A DNA stretch of 33,279 bases from Pseudomonadota bacterium (GCA_018816555.1 JAHIVT010000162.1:1-33279), one strand, 5' to 3'; numbered from the stretch's first letter, positions 1 through 11,292 are shown. Numbers and translations: made by a program. Notes: generated from the letters alone by a model not told the origin.

Positions 1-140
1 CACAAAAGCTAACAATACAGGAAGAACTTTATGGTCGCCTTGCAATATATTCCATGTAAATTCAATGTGTTACATTGTAAGATAACCAGACTCACCACCT
101 GGTTGTCTTAATCTGTAAAAGCGTTCGCGAAAATCGGTGA

Positions 141-440
141 TTATCAAACATAGAAATTTTTATTCCGTCTATCGATGTTATCAGTGCTTATGAAAAAGCC
201 ACTTTGTCATTATTTGAGCAAATTGTGATTAACAACCAATTATCCGCCACCCTCGTCCAAATCCGCGACGCCCTCCTGCCCAAATTGATGAATGGGGAAA
301 TATCCGTAGGGGCGGGTTCCAAACCCGCCCTCTATGAGAACCCCACCCTCGTCCTTGGGTTGGGTCCAAAAGACAGGGCAGGTTTGGAACCTGCCCCTAC
401 CCAATCCACCGCCACGGAATCACCACGGGGGCCATCATGA
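141..440 (+). pseudogene. hsdS: hsdS 3' remnant (type I restriction specificity subunit, C-terminal end)
   Basis: The open frame reads through NIEIFIPS, then an acidic helix, then the segment IRDALLPKLMNGEISV. That segment is the usual last helix and tail of HsdS proteins, which recognise DNA and hold HsdM and HsdR in the type I complex. The frame is closed by a TGA at 138-140, and no HsdS-like reading is visible in bases 1-137, so the two target-recognition domains are missing or the gene is disrupted here. A possible frameshift around 121-150 (frame 1 reads FAKIGDYQ before a stop) may join more of the gene. After GEISV, where HsdS normally ends, the frame runs into a REP-like palindrome and continues to a TGA at 438-440. 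I call it a broken gene; an intact hsdS with a frameshift is the alternative. Confidence 0.6.
306..400 (+). repeat. REP-like inverted repeat, copy A (in the hsdS tail)
   Basis: The left arm 306-331 and right arm 375-400 are inverted copies of one another with a single G/A difference. Each arm is itself a small hairpin (GGGCGGGTT / AACCCGCCC type). The outer ends are GTAGGGG and CCCCTAC. Translated in the frame of hsdS, the arms give GAGSKPAL and RAGLEPAP, the same peptides produced by copy B in the neighbouring transposase gene. The layout of two opposed hairpins is that of a bacterial interspersed mosaic element mobilised by RAYT enzymes. Confidence 0.85.
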
Positions 441-1137
441 CCGATAACGCCCAATACAACCCCGCCATTCACCATCGCCGTTCCATTCGGTTGCAGGGGT
501 ATGATTATTCCCAGGCCGGGGCCTATTTCATAACCATCTGCACCCACAACCGGGAATGTTTGTTTGGTGCCGTAACCGTAGGGGCGGGTTCCAAACCCGC
601 CCTCTCCAAACCCGCCCTGGGGCCGTGGCCACAAGACAGGGCAGGTTTGGAACCTGCCCCTACCCAATCCGCCGCCCAAATGGTGTTAAACGAATTCGGA
701 GAAATCGTCCACTGCACATGGGATGATTTGCCTAACCACATTGGCGGGATTGAATTGGATTCATTTGTAGTCATGCCAAATCATGTTCATGGAATTATCG
801 TTATCACTGAGGTGGGGACGGAACCAAAGGATAGGGCGAGTTCGGAACCTGCCCTTACGGGAACAAGCTTATTACCGGAAATTGTACGGCAACTGAAGAC
901 GTTTTCGGCCCGCCGCATCAATCAAAGACGTGGCGTCCAGGGACTTTCGGTCTGGCAACGCAATTATTATGAACATATCATTCGAGATGAAAAGGATTTA
1001 ACACGCATTCGTGAATATATCGCCAATAATCCCGTGAATTGGCAGTCGGATGAAAACTACCTGGAAATGCCCAGAACGGTAGTTGCCGAGAATTTCTCAG
1101 TAACTGTTAAGTCTCGACGTGGCAAGGAGGGCAATAA

Positions 1138-1141
<4 letters not shown>
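437..1141 (+). CDS. REP-associated tyrosine transposase (RAYT, Y1/HUH family)
   Basis: A 234-residue single-strand DNA transposase of the IS200-like Y1 superfamily, the type that binds and cleaves REP palindromes. The N-terminal block with [18 protein letters not shown] and the metal-binding His-x-His motif MPNHVHG (H116, H118) are present, as is the tyrosine region WQRNYYEH (Y177/Y178, one being the likely nucleophile) followed by the usual IANNPVNW. Two stretches are extra compared with the family: residues about 48-78, which are REP copy B translated in frame, and about 126-142, from a degenerate copy C. The ATG overlaps the hsdS TGA (ATGA at 437-440), and the stop overlaps the hsdR ATG (1138-1141). 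The insert lies between CLFGAV and [10 protein letters not shown], normally a short loop, so the enzyme may still fold. Family assignment is secure; activity is unknown. Confidence 0.9.
578..663 (+). repeat. REP-like inverted repeat, copy B (inside the transposase gene)
   Basis: The left arm 578-603 is identical to that of copy A, and the right arm 638-663 is identical to the right arm of copy A. A 15-bp in-frame tandem duplication of the left-arm end (590-603 and 605-618) gives the peptide KPALSKPAL. The flanks match too: both copies are preceded by CCGTAGGGG and followed by ACCCAATCC[A/G]CCGCC. The element keeps the reading frame of the gene it interrupts. Confidence 0.85.
810..858 (+). repeat. 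Degenerate REP-like element, copy C
   Basis: The right arm 833-858 differs from the right arm of copies A and B at a few positions. The left part around 810-826 (GTGGGGACGGAACC) is a decayed left arm. It is translated in frame in the transposase as [14 protein letters not shown], so it looks like an older insertion than copy B. Confidence 0.6.
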
Positions 1142-4347
<3,206 letters not shown>

Positions 4348-4388
4348 TAAGGCGCTACAAGGATTGCCAGCCATGACAGGTGAAACTG

Positions 4389-4826
4389 ATGGTGGAAGGT
4401 AAAAAGAAGGATAGTCTGCTATCTCAGATCTTAGTAGCGGTGGCAATCGCCCTTCTCGCAGGCGGCACCGCCCCCTGGTGGTGGAGCGAGCTCAAGGATG
4501 TCTTCCGCATGAGAACAGGAGAAAGTCCTGCAACTTCCGTGGAGAGGCCTCCAACCGAACCGCCGGTGGAATCCCTCAGACGCGCCTTAGAGGACTATGA
4601 GGCGGTGCATGCACTCTATGGCCAGTCCAGACCGGCCGATAACTGTGTTGAAATTCGTGACATCGTTGAGCACATCCGGCTCTATGTCGGCAACGAACGG
4701 CTCGTCCCCGAGAGCTTTCGTTATACGGTCAGATATCCGACACCGAAGTCTGTGCCAACAATTTCAGACCTGGCGACAGACCGGATCACCCGGATAAAGA
4801 ACACAAAATCTCAATGTTTTGATTAG
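4389..4826 (+). CDS. Small single-pass membrane protein, unknown function
   Basis: I do not recognise the family. The protein (about 145 residues) has a hydrophobic segment, ILVAVAIALLAGGTAPWWW, near residues 13-31, then a proline-rich linker and a soluble part with the sequence EALEDYEAVHALYG-like helix and two cysteines. The ATG at 4389 is chosen because AGGTGA sits 5 bases before it; a GTG at 4380 would make it three residues longer but has no ribosome site. It starts 41 bases after hsdR and could share its transcript. It might be an accessory to the restriction locus or an unrelated cargo gene. Confidence 0.6.
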   Translation: MVEGKKKDSLLSQILVAVAIALLAGGTAPWWWSELKDVFRMRTGESPATSVERPPTEPPVESLRRALEDYEAVHALYGQSRPADNCVEIRDIVEHIRLYVGNERLVPESFRYTVRYPTPKSVPTISDLATDRITRIKNTKSQCFD

Positions 4827-4941
4827 CCTTGCATGGATGTCGTGCTGGAGATTTTTAAACCTTCGCATTATGCTTGTCCTACATAAAACGCAAATCCCCG
4901 GGGCAATACCTTAATCCAGCAGAGAAAGGAGAAAACCCGCT

Positions 4942-6564
4942 ATGACCGACGAAATTTTCCATTCGATTTTTCCGCGTCCTGAGATGGTGCCGGCTGCCTA
5001 TGCCATCACCTCCCCTCTCCAACAGGGCCGCTACCTGTGCGATGGCGAAATCAGAACATGGTCCGGTCCCCACCAGGATGTGCTGTCGCCTGTACATGAA
5101 ACAATCCTTGATACCATCCAGCCGAAACTCATCGGCAGCTACCCTTTGCTCACCGAGGAGCAGGCTCTGGAGGCACTTGATGCAGCCTGCCGGGCCTATG
5201 ATCACGGCCGGGGGGCATGGCCGACCATGGGCGTAGAGGAGAGAATCAAACATGTGGAGGCATTTGCCTTTCGGATGCAGGAGGAGCGTGAGCATGTCGT
5301 TAAACTCCTGATGTGGGAGATCGGCAAGAGCCTGCCCGACGCCGGGAAGGAATTCGACAGGACCATCGATTACATACGGGACACCATCGATGCCCTGAAA
5401 GACCTGGATCGGGTATCGTCACGTTTTGTCATTGAACAGGACGTCATCGCCCAGATCCGCCGTGCGCCGCTGGGTGTGGTGCTCTGCATGGGGCCGTTCA
5501 ACTATCCCCTGAATGAAACCTTCACGACCCTGATTCCCGCCCTCATCATGGGTAATGCGGTGATCTTCAAGCCGCCCAAGCTGGGGGTATTGCTGCACCA
5601 GCCGCTGCTTGAGGCATTCCGGGATTCCTTTCCCAGGGGTGTTATCAACACGATCAACGGAGAGGGACAAAAGGTCATCGGCCCCCTGATGAAATCCGGC
5701 AGAATCGATGTGCTGGCCTTCATCGGCAGCAGCCGGGTTGCCGACTCCCTGAAAAAACAGCATCCAAGGCCCCATCGCCTGCGTGGCGTCCTTGGCCTCG
5801 AAGCAAAAAACGCGGCAATCATCCTTCAGGATGCCGACCTGGATCATGCGGTGCAAGAATGCGTCCTGGGGGCGCTATCCTATAACGGCCAACGGTGTAC
5901 GGCCCTGAAGATGCTTTTTGTGCATGAAAAAATTGCCGATACCTTCATTGCCAAATTCAGTGAGGCCGTTGATAAGCTGCAGATTGGCATGCCGTGGGAC
6001 GACAAGGTGCAGATTACGCCTTTGCCGGAACCGAACAAGACCGGGTATCTGACACAGTTGATTGATGATGCCCGCAGCAAGGGAGCAAGGGTTGTTAATC
6101 AAAAGGGCGGCAGAGTACACCACACCATCATGAGTCCGGCTGTTGTCTATCCGGTCGGACCCGGCATGAGACTCTATACCGAGGAGCAGTTCGGGCCGGT
6201 GGTACCCATCGCGGCGTTTGCCGATATCGAAGAACCCATGAATTATGTGACCCAGTCCGACTACGGGCAGCAGGTCAGCCTGTTCGGCACTGACCCGGAG
6301 ATCATTGCCGACCTGATCGATCCCCTGGTCAACCAGGTATGCCGGGTCAACATCAACAGCCAGTGCCAGCGCGGTCCTGACACCTTTCCCTTCACGGGCA
6401 GGAAGGATTCCGCCGAAGGCACCTTATCCGTTTCAGATGCACTGAGGGCCTTCACCATCCGGACTCTGGTCGCAGCCAAGGAAACCGACACAAACAGACG
6501 AATCATCAAGTCAATTATCACGGAGAGAAGATCGAGGTTTCTGTCAACGGATTTCATCTTTTGA
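4942..6564 (+). CDS. gapN: NADP-dependent non-phosphorylating glyceraldehyde-3-phosphate dehydrogenase-like aldehyde dehydrogenase
   Basis: An aldehyde dehydrogenase superfamily enzyme whose closest recognisable type is GapN (EC 1.2.1.9), which oxidises glyceraldehyde 3-phosphate to 3-phosphoglycerate with NADP and bypasses ATP-yielding glycolysis steps. Family signs are MGPFNYPLNETFTTLIPAL and IFKPPK in the cofactor domain, and the nucleophile C319 in SYNGQRCTALK. The end EEQFGPVVPI and PFTGRKDS is also typical. The usual ELGGK general-base motif is replaced by GLEAK at 285-289, so Glu sits two places later than normal. The 540-residue length is longer than the roughly 475-500 of classical GapN, mostly at the N-terminus. 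AAGGAG precedes the ATG. It stands alone, convergent with the next gene. The exact substrate is not proven; related semialdehyde dehydrogenases are alternatives. Confidence 0.82.
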   Translation: MTDEIFHSIFPRPEMVPAAYAITSPLQQGRYLCDGEIRTWSGPHQDVLSPVHETILDTIQPKLIGSYPLLTEEQALEALDAACRAYDHGRGAWPTMGVEERIKHVEAFAFRMQEEREHVVKLLMWEIGKSLPDAGKEFDRTIDYIRDTIDALKDLDRVSSRFVIEQDVIAQIRRAPLGVVLCMGPFNYPLNETFTTLIPALIMGNAVIFKPPKLGVLLHQPLLEAFRDSFPRGVINTINGEGQKVIGPLMKSGRIDVLAFIGSSRVADSLKKQHPRPHRLRGVLGLEAKNAAIILQDADLDHAVQECVLGALSYNGQRCTALKMLFVHEKIADTFIAKFSEAVDKLQIGMPWDDKVQITPLPEPNKTGYLTQLIDDARSKGARVVNQKGGRVHHTIMSPAVVYPVGPGMRLYTEEQFGPVVPIAAFADIEEPMNYVTQSDYGQQVSLFGTDPEIIADLIDPLVNQVCRVNINSQCQRGPDTFPFTGRKDSAEGTLSVSDALRAFTIRTLVAAKETDTNRRIIKSIITERRSRFLSTDFIF

Positions 6565-6595
6565 TGTAATCATTATCGAATCAGACGAACCGAAA

Positions 6596-7321
6596 TCACC
6601 TGCGTACCGTTGATCGTTTCGTAACGGGAGTTCTTACACTGCTGGTGCTGCCTGGTCTGGGTTTTGTGCCGGGCTGGTAACTTCTGTTGGTTTTGCTGAC
6701 AGCGGTTTTCGGTGCGGTTCTGGACCTGTTCATCGGCGGGGTGAAAGCAACGCGCTCTTTATCCGGTGTATAGAGTTTTTTCTCAAATTGACTGCCGCCT
6801 TTCTCAAAAACAAGAACCTCGGGTGAGATGCTGACCACCTGGTAGCCACTGACAGTCTCCCCTTCTTCAACAACCCTGGATGACCATTTTGCGGAAGGCG
6901 CCTTTCTGGCGGCTGTCACCCGGGATCGAACCCCTCTGTTTATCGGCATTGTGGCAACCGGATAACGAATCAACCCTTTGCGCGTACTGCCGCTGATCAG
7001 CGACCCGGCATAGCGGACTTCCTCCACATCAATGCTAATCGTATCATCAGTTGCCATATCTTCCAGGGTTTCAGCAGATTGGATCTTTCTTTCCTGATTA
7101 AAAAGATACCCTTCACTCAGATCAGGCAGTCTGGCAGGCAATGATGGATAAAATCGTATTTCGTTGGACAGAGGGGGAAGCTGCTGCTTCTGTGGACTTA
7201 CCTGGCCGGAGTGGATAGGGATATCCCTACTCTGCAGACTCTCGACAACGGTAATGGAGAAAAAGATAAAAGAGATGAAAAGGGCGATGATCAGTATTAT
7301 TTTCCAGCCAACTGTTTGCAT
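6596..7321 (-). CDS. GspC/PilP-like membrane protein (type II secretion or pilus HR-domain type)
   Basis: The protein of 241 residues has one N-terminal membrane segment (about residues 6-27) and a periplasmic body. Residues about 95-195 look like the homology region of GspC/PilP proteins, which tie the inner membrane platform to the outer-membrane secretin: a strand with VRYAGSLISGS, then VVEEGETVSGYQVVSISPEVLVFEKGG. The last 45 residues are rich in Arg, Thr, Ser and Pro and look disordered. The start at 7321 has AGGA 5 bases upstream. No other secretion genes flank it, but gspAB lie 11 kb away in this window, so it could be a partner of that system. The fold match is by eye and only moderately sure. 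Confidence 0.55.
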   Translation of the reverse strand: MQTVGWKIILIIALFISFIFFSITVVESLQSRDIPIHSGQVSPQKQQLPPLSNEIRFYPSLPARLPDLSEGYLFNQERKIQSAETLEDMATDDTISIDVEEVRYAGSLISGSTRKGLIRYPVATMPINRGVRSRVTAARKAPSAKWSSRVVEEGETVSGYQVVSISPEVLVFEKGGSQFEKKLYTPDKERVAFTPPMNRSRTAPKTAVSKTNRSYQPGTKPRPGSTSSVRTPVTKRSTVRR

Positions 7322-7416
7322 GACGTTCCTGACTGCCGTGACCGCAAAAGCTTAACACCTGCTCCCATTGCTATTTGCCCCGACATTATAAAAAGATTTC
7401 CGGCAGTTTCTTTCCT

Positions 7417-7860
7417 CTACCACCCCCAGAGCAGCCTGCGGGCCACCCATCCTGTTTTGCCGCTTTCGTGTTTGACCTTGACCCAGTATTTGCTGCGTTC
7501 AAGGGTGCGAAAAACCACCCCGTAACGGGCCTGACCCGTGATCTTATATTTTTCCCCCGGCCCGCTGCGGATATTGACCAATTTTGTCTTCACAATCATA
7601 TGCGGGGTAGACCTGGTCAGCGAGGCGTAAACCCAGCCCTCGTCATTCTCGAAATCCCTGACCTGAAGCCATTGCCCCCGAGATTTGAGCACCTGCAGGG
7701 GAAAACCCTTCCCCAGGACCCATTTGACCTCGTTTTTCAGGGAGGGGCCTGAGCGCAGATGCACCTCATCCTTGGCAATACTGACCATTTTTGCCGCACC
7801 GGCGATCGGGATCAGGACGAACAACAGGCTAAACAGCAATATTCGACATCTTCGGGACAT
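7417..7860 (-). CDS. Periplasmic protein with two bacterial SH3 domains
   Basis: The 147-residue protein starts with a cleavable signal (basic MSRRCR, then a leucine/phenylalanine-rich core ending near AGAA). Two SH3b domains follow: residues about 27-83, with VHLRSGPSLKNEV and WLQVRDF..EGWVY, and about 88-145, with VNIRSGPGEKYKI and WVKVKHESGKTGWV. Such domains usually bind peptidoglycan or peptide ligands in the envelope. No Shine-Dalgarno sequence is seen; the ATG is directly preceded by a run of TTTA/AAAT repeats. It lies 95 bases upstream of the GspC-like gene on the same strand, so the two may be cotranscribed. Confidence 0.85.
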   Translation of the reverse strand: MSRRCRILLFSLLFVLIPIAGAAKMVSIAKDEVHLRSGPSLKNEVKWVLGKGFPLQVLKSRGQWLQVRDFENDEGWVYASLTRSTPHMIVKTKLVNIRSGPGEKYKITGQARYGVVFRTLERSKYWVKVKHESGKTGWVARRLLWGW

Positions 7861-7876
7861 TTTATTTATTTATTTT
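7861..7876. repeat. Short AAAT tetranucleotide repeat abutting the start codon of the SH3 gene
   Basis: On the minus strand the sequence directly before the ATG of the SH3b gene is about four AAAT/AAATA units, followed further upstream by more A/T. It takes the place of the ribosome binding site. It is short, so slippage would be modest. Confidence 0.6.
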
Positions 7877-7929
7877 AAATTTTTTCCTGCATGAAAAAAG
7901 CTTCTTAAGGCATGACTGTCAAGAAAAGT

Positions 7930-8451
7930 CTACTCCGCTTCCGTAAAAGGAATCATGCCGGCCTCTTTATCTTTGACTTTCAGAGCGGCAACCAGTTGCA
8001 CGAGCCCGGAATCAAGATCCGCCAGGGCATTGTCCGGCAGGCGCCGCAAAACATCGGCCAGGGCTCCCTGGGCCGGCCGCGGCGCCTTTTCCAGCAATGC
8101 CGTCCCCACATCCGTCAGAAACAGCCGAACCACTCTCTGGTCGCTGCCGTTGCGGTCCCGGTAGATCAAGCCCCTCTGTTGCAGCTTGTCCAGCATATTG
8201 CTGCTGGTGGACTGGTGAATGGACAGGACATTTGCCAGACGTGATACTGTCAAACCGGGCTCATTGTATAATTCCCAGAGCATCCAGAGCTGGGCGGCGC
8301 TCACCCCTGACTCTTTCTCCACCCAGCGGGAATAGGTCTGCACCGATCTGAAGATAATGCGAAGATTTTTCAAAACCGCCTGAAAGAGAACATGACGCGG
8401 TTCACTGTCCTGCTCCTGCGCAACCTGCTGCGCCTTGTCCATAACAGCCAT
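7930..8451 (-). CDS. MarR-family transcriptional regulator
   Basis: A winged-helix dimeric regulator of the MarR type. The helix-turn-helix is seen in GLTVSRLANVLSIHQSTSSNMLDKLQQRGLI-like order (pieces: TVSRLANVLSIHQST, SNMLDKL), followed by the wing YRDRNGSDQRVVRLFLTDVG with the conserved D-x-R. The start at 8451 is chosen because GGAGG lies about 10 bases upstream; the longer frame from 8481 would begin only a few bases after the predicted transcription start. It is divergent from the MscS-type channel gene, so that operon is a possible target. The ligand cannot be told from sequence. Confidence 0.9.
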   Translation of the reverse strand: MAVMDKAQQVAQEQDSEPRHVLFQAVLKNLRIIFRSVQTYSRWVEKESGVSAAQLWMLWELYNEPGLTVSRLANVLSIHQSTSSNMLDKLQQRGLIYRDRNGSDQRVVRLFLTDVGTALLEKAPRPAQGALADVLRRLPDNALADLDSGLVQLVAALKVKDKEAGMIPFTEAE

Positions 8452-8491
8452 GACCTTCTTCCCTCCCTGCTGGTGCACCATATTTGCCCAA

Positions 8492-8520
8492 ATTATATTT
8501 ATACAATAACATATTGCGAA
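8492..8520 (-). promoter_or_regulatory. Predicted marR promoter with overlapping palindromic operator
   Basis: On the minus strand a perfect -10 box TATAAT (plus-strand 8492-8497) is separated by 17 bases from TTCGCA (8515-8520), 4 of 6 bases like the -35 consensus. The palindrome CAATA-ACA-TATTG at 8504-8516 spans the spacer and the edge of the -35 box, a typical place for an autorepressor operator. Binding by the MarR protein is an inference. Confidence 0.45.
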
Positions 8521-8911
8521 AACATTTCAACCTGTCGCCCGAATATAACCGGGGCAAAACCAATTTCGCTTCAGCCCTTCCTGTCCTCCGGCCAAGGTCA
8601 ATTTTTTTTGCCATATCCCGAAGGACGGGAACATGGTAAGATAGAAGCCGATTTCCCTGCCCCTCTGCATGATGCGGGAAATAGCCTGACAGATAATAAA
8701 GCCGGCATCCCCCTGCCTGGCCCGGCAAAAATAAAGAAAGAAAGCTGAATCGGCACCTTTTTTGCCTATTACACAACCATTTTCGCCATTATACCGTTAA
8801 ATAAAAAGGGCGCGGAGAATTATCCGGCGGCCCAGTTGACAAAAACATTTGCCATTCACCTCCATGTCATCAAATCAGATAAAGGGTTTTCCTTTGCCCT
8901 GCAGAGCATTC
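8521..8911. other. Intergenic region between marR and the channel gene
   Basis: About 390 bases without a credible gene. A TTGACA hexamer is present at 8837-8842, but no good -10 box follows at the right distance, so I do not call a promoter. Open frames here have no family likeness. The channel gene has in-frame ATGs at 8849, 8864 and 8912, so part of this stretch may be coding if an upstream start is used. Confidence 0.4.
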
Positions 8912-11245
8912 ATGCTGAAAAAATTTCTTTTCACCATCCTGTTTTTTACGGTGTCGGTGTTGGTGTTTGCCGACGCATTTCCCTGCCAACCGGTCTGGGC
9001 CGCAGAACCGGCAGTGACGGAAAAAAATCCCGAAAGCACGGCGCAGGCCACACCCCAGAGCACCATTGAAGAAAAGCTGAAAAAAATCCAGCTGCTGCTG
9101 GCAGACAGCAAATCAGAAAAAACAGAGGGCCTCGGCCAGCAGCTCAATATCCCGTTGGAGAAGTTCCAGGAAAAAACCACTGTTCTGCAAGAAATCGAGG
9201 CCACCTACCAGCGGCAGCTCACCGCCCTGGCCAAACAGTCTTCCCTGGCCCAGGAGCAGAAAAACCTGAACGAACAGATCGACTCCCAACAGGGAGTTCT
9301 CGTATCACAGCTGCCCCCATACTCCCTCAGCACCTATGACCAGTATCTTGATCAACTGGAAAAAGCCCAACAAAGGGAAAAATCGGCAAACGAAACCCTG
9401 CAGATCGACAAGAAAAACCTGGAGGATGCCCATGACGATATGAACGCAGCTGCCCAGCAGGTGCGGCTCCTGGCAGAAAAAGCCGGCAACGGTGGGAAGA
9501 AGACCGATGCCTCCGCCCCGAACATGCAACTCACCATTGCCAAACTGAAAAATGAGCTGTCTGAAGCAACCCTGGACCTCAATCGCTATATTTCCGACAA
9601 CACCAAACTTGATCTGCAGATCGCCCAGCTGCAGAAAAAAATAACCCAGCAACAGGTTGACTGGGTCAAATCTCATCTTGCCTATGACGAACAGGACCTG
9701 CAGGCAAGGCTGAAACTTCTTGAGGGTCTCCGGCAGAAGCTTAAATCGCTCATGTCCTCCCTGGCCGCGGAGCAGCAGGGGGTGGAGGATGCGTGGCTCA
9801 AGGCGCAACAGGAATACAGCGACACGGGCATTAATGATGAATTGAAAAGAGAAAGAAGCAAATCCTGGCTGGACGCCCGCCAGGCATGGCGGGATACCTA
9901 TCAGCAAGTCCTGGAGCAGACCGAGAATTCGTTGCGGCTCATCTCCCTCAGCGAAGACACATGGCAACGGCGCTATGCGATAATCAAGGGAGAGGCGGGG
10001 TTCGATGAGTTTAGCAAATGGGAAAAGGAAACCACGGAATCCATCACAAACGTCAACAGGCTCATTACCATGGCGCAAAATTCCCAGAGCAACCTGCAAC
10101 CGCAGATCGTCTCGGTGAGGATACAACTCGCCAAACAGGGGATTGATCCTGTTGTCGCCAAAAACCTGAACACCATGCTGGAGGCGCTCAATAAACAGTT
10201 GGAACGGACGGTTGAATATCTGTCCAGACTGCAAACCATGGCCCTTTTCCAAAACCGTTTTCTCGAGGCAATCGACGCAAAGCAGAAAAGCGTCAAACTG
10301 ATCGACATCCTGCAGGGGCTGGGAACCAATTTTGTCAATATCCTTGATTTTGAAGTCTGGGTCATTGACGACCAATCAGTGACGGTCAAGAAAGTCATTG
10401 TCGCCCTTCTGATACTCTTTATCGGTCTGCAGCTGGCCAAATACATCTCCCGCTTCACCACCAACCGGATCCTGCTGCGCACCAAACTGGATGAAAGCGA
10501 CCGGGCGATTTTCGACCGCATCCTCTATTTTCTGATGCTGATTCTGATCGTGCTTTTTGCCCTGCACACGGTCAATATTCCGCTCACTGCGCTGACCTTT
10601 TTGGGTGGCGCCTTTGCCATCGGTGTCGGTTTCGGTACCCAGAACCTGCTGAACAACTTCATCAGCGGTTTTATTATCATGCTGGAGCGTCCCGTCAAGA
10701 TCGGCGACACCATTGAATTTGAAAATACCATCGGTACCATCGAGGAGATCGGCATCCGCTGCACCAGGATACGCACAGCCAGTAATGTGCATATCCTGGT
10801 TCCCAACAGCAGCCTGCTGGAGAAAAATATCGTCAACTGGACCCTTTCAGACCATATAATCCGCTGCCAAGTTCGGGTGGGCGTTGCTTATGGCTCAAAG
10901 GTTCGGGATGTGTCAAAGCTGCTTTACAAGGCGGTTAGCGAACATGATAAAATCCTGAAAAAACCGGAACCGGTGGTCATCTTCAACGATTTCGGCGACA
11001 GCGCCCTGATATTTGACGTCTATTACTGGATACGGCTTGGCGACACCCGCATGGAAAAATTTATCATTGAGAGCAATGTGCGATTTCTCATTGAAAAACA
11101 TTTCCGCGACGGCGGCATCAGCATCCCCTTCCCCCAGCGGGATGTTCATTTTGATGCCGATAAACCGCTCAACATACGGGTTTCCAGGGACAGCGGCGAG
11201 CCGCAGAGCAAAGATGCCGGTGACAACCACGGACCACAAACTTGA
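8912..11245 (+). CDS. Large MscS-family mechanosensitive channel (MscK/YbdG-KefA-like)
   Basis: An inner-membrane channel that opens under membrane tension to let solutes out during osmotic downshock. The start at 8912 gives a signal peptide (MLKKFLFTILFF... ending AWAA-like at VWAA). Residues about 45-430 form a long Gln/Lys/Glu-rich periplasmic coiled coil, typical of MscK-type proteins. Membrane segments are near 489-510 and 530-553, and the pore helix TM3 near 557-590 carries GGAFAIGVGFGTQNLLNNF. The vestibule starts with LERPVKIGDTIE and ends near residue 760. At about 777 residues it is shorter than MscK of E. coli (about 1100). It is followed by pldA, whose frame opens 4 bases before this stop. 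In-frame ATGs at 8849 and 8864 would add 21 or 16 residues. Confidence 0.92.
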   Translation: MLKKFLFTILFFTVSVLVFADAFPCQPVWAAEPAVTEKNPESTAQATPQSTIEEKLKKIQLLLADSKSEKTEGLGQQLNIPLEKFQEKTTVLQEIEATYQRQLTALAKQSSLAQEQKNLNEQIDSQQGVLVSQLPPYSLSTYDQYLDQLEKAQQREKSANETLQIDKKNLEDAHDDMNAAAQQVRLLAEKAGNGGKKTDASAPNMQLTIAKLKNELSEATLDLNRYISDNTKLDLQIAQLQKKITQQQVDWVKSHLAYDEQDLQARLKLLEGLRQKLKSLMSSLAAEQQGVEDAWLKAQQEYSDTGINDELKRERSKSWLDARQAWRDTYQQVLEQTENSLRLISLSEDTWQRRYAIIKGEAGFDEFSKWEKETTESITNVNRLITMAQNSQSNLQPQIVSVRIQLAKQGIDPVVAKNLNTMLEALNKQLERTVEYLSRLQTMALFQNRFLEAIDAKQKSVKLIDILQGLGTNFVNILDFEVWVIDDQSVTVKKVIVALLILFIGLQLAKYISRFTTNRILLRTKLDESDRAIFDRILYFLMLILIVLFALHTVNIPLTALTFLGGAFAIGVGFGTQNLLNNFISGFIIMLERPVKIGDTIEFENTIGTIEEIGIRCTRIRTASNVHILVPNSSLLEKNIVNWTLSDHIIRCQVRVGVAYGSKVRDVSKLLYKAVSEHDKILKKPEPVVIFNDFGDSALIFDVYYWIRLGDTRMEKFIIESNVRFLIEKHFRDGGISIPFPQRDVHFDADKPLNIRVSRDSGEPQSKDAGDNHGPQT

Positions 11246-11292
11246 TTGATTTACGACAAAGAAGAAACGTTCCCTACCCACGAGAACATGCC

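Noticed and set aside
9305-10375. Minus-strand open frame of 356 codons opposite the channel gene
   Set aside because: It overlaps the well-supported MscS-type gene and its product resembles nothing.
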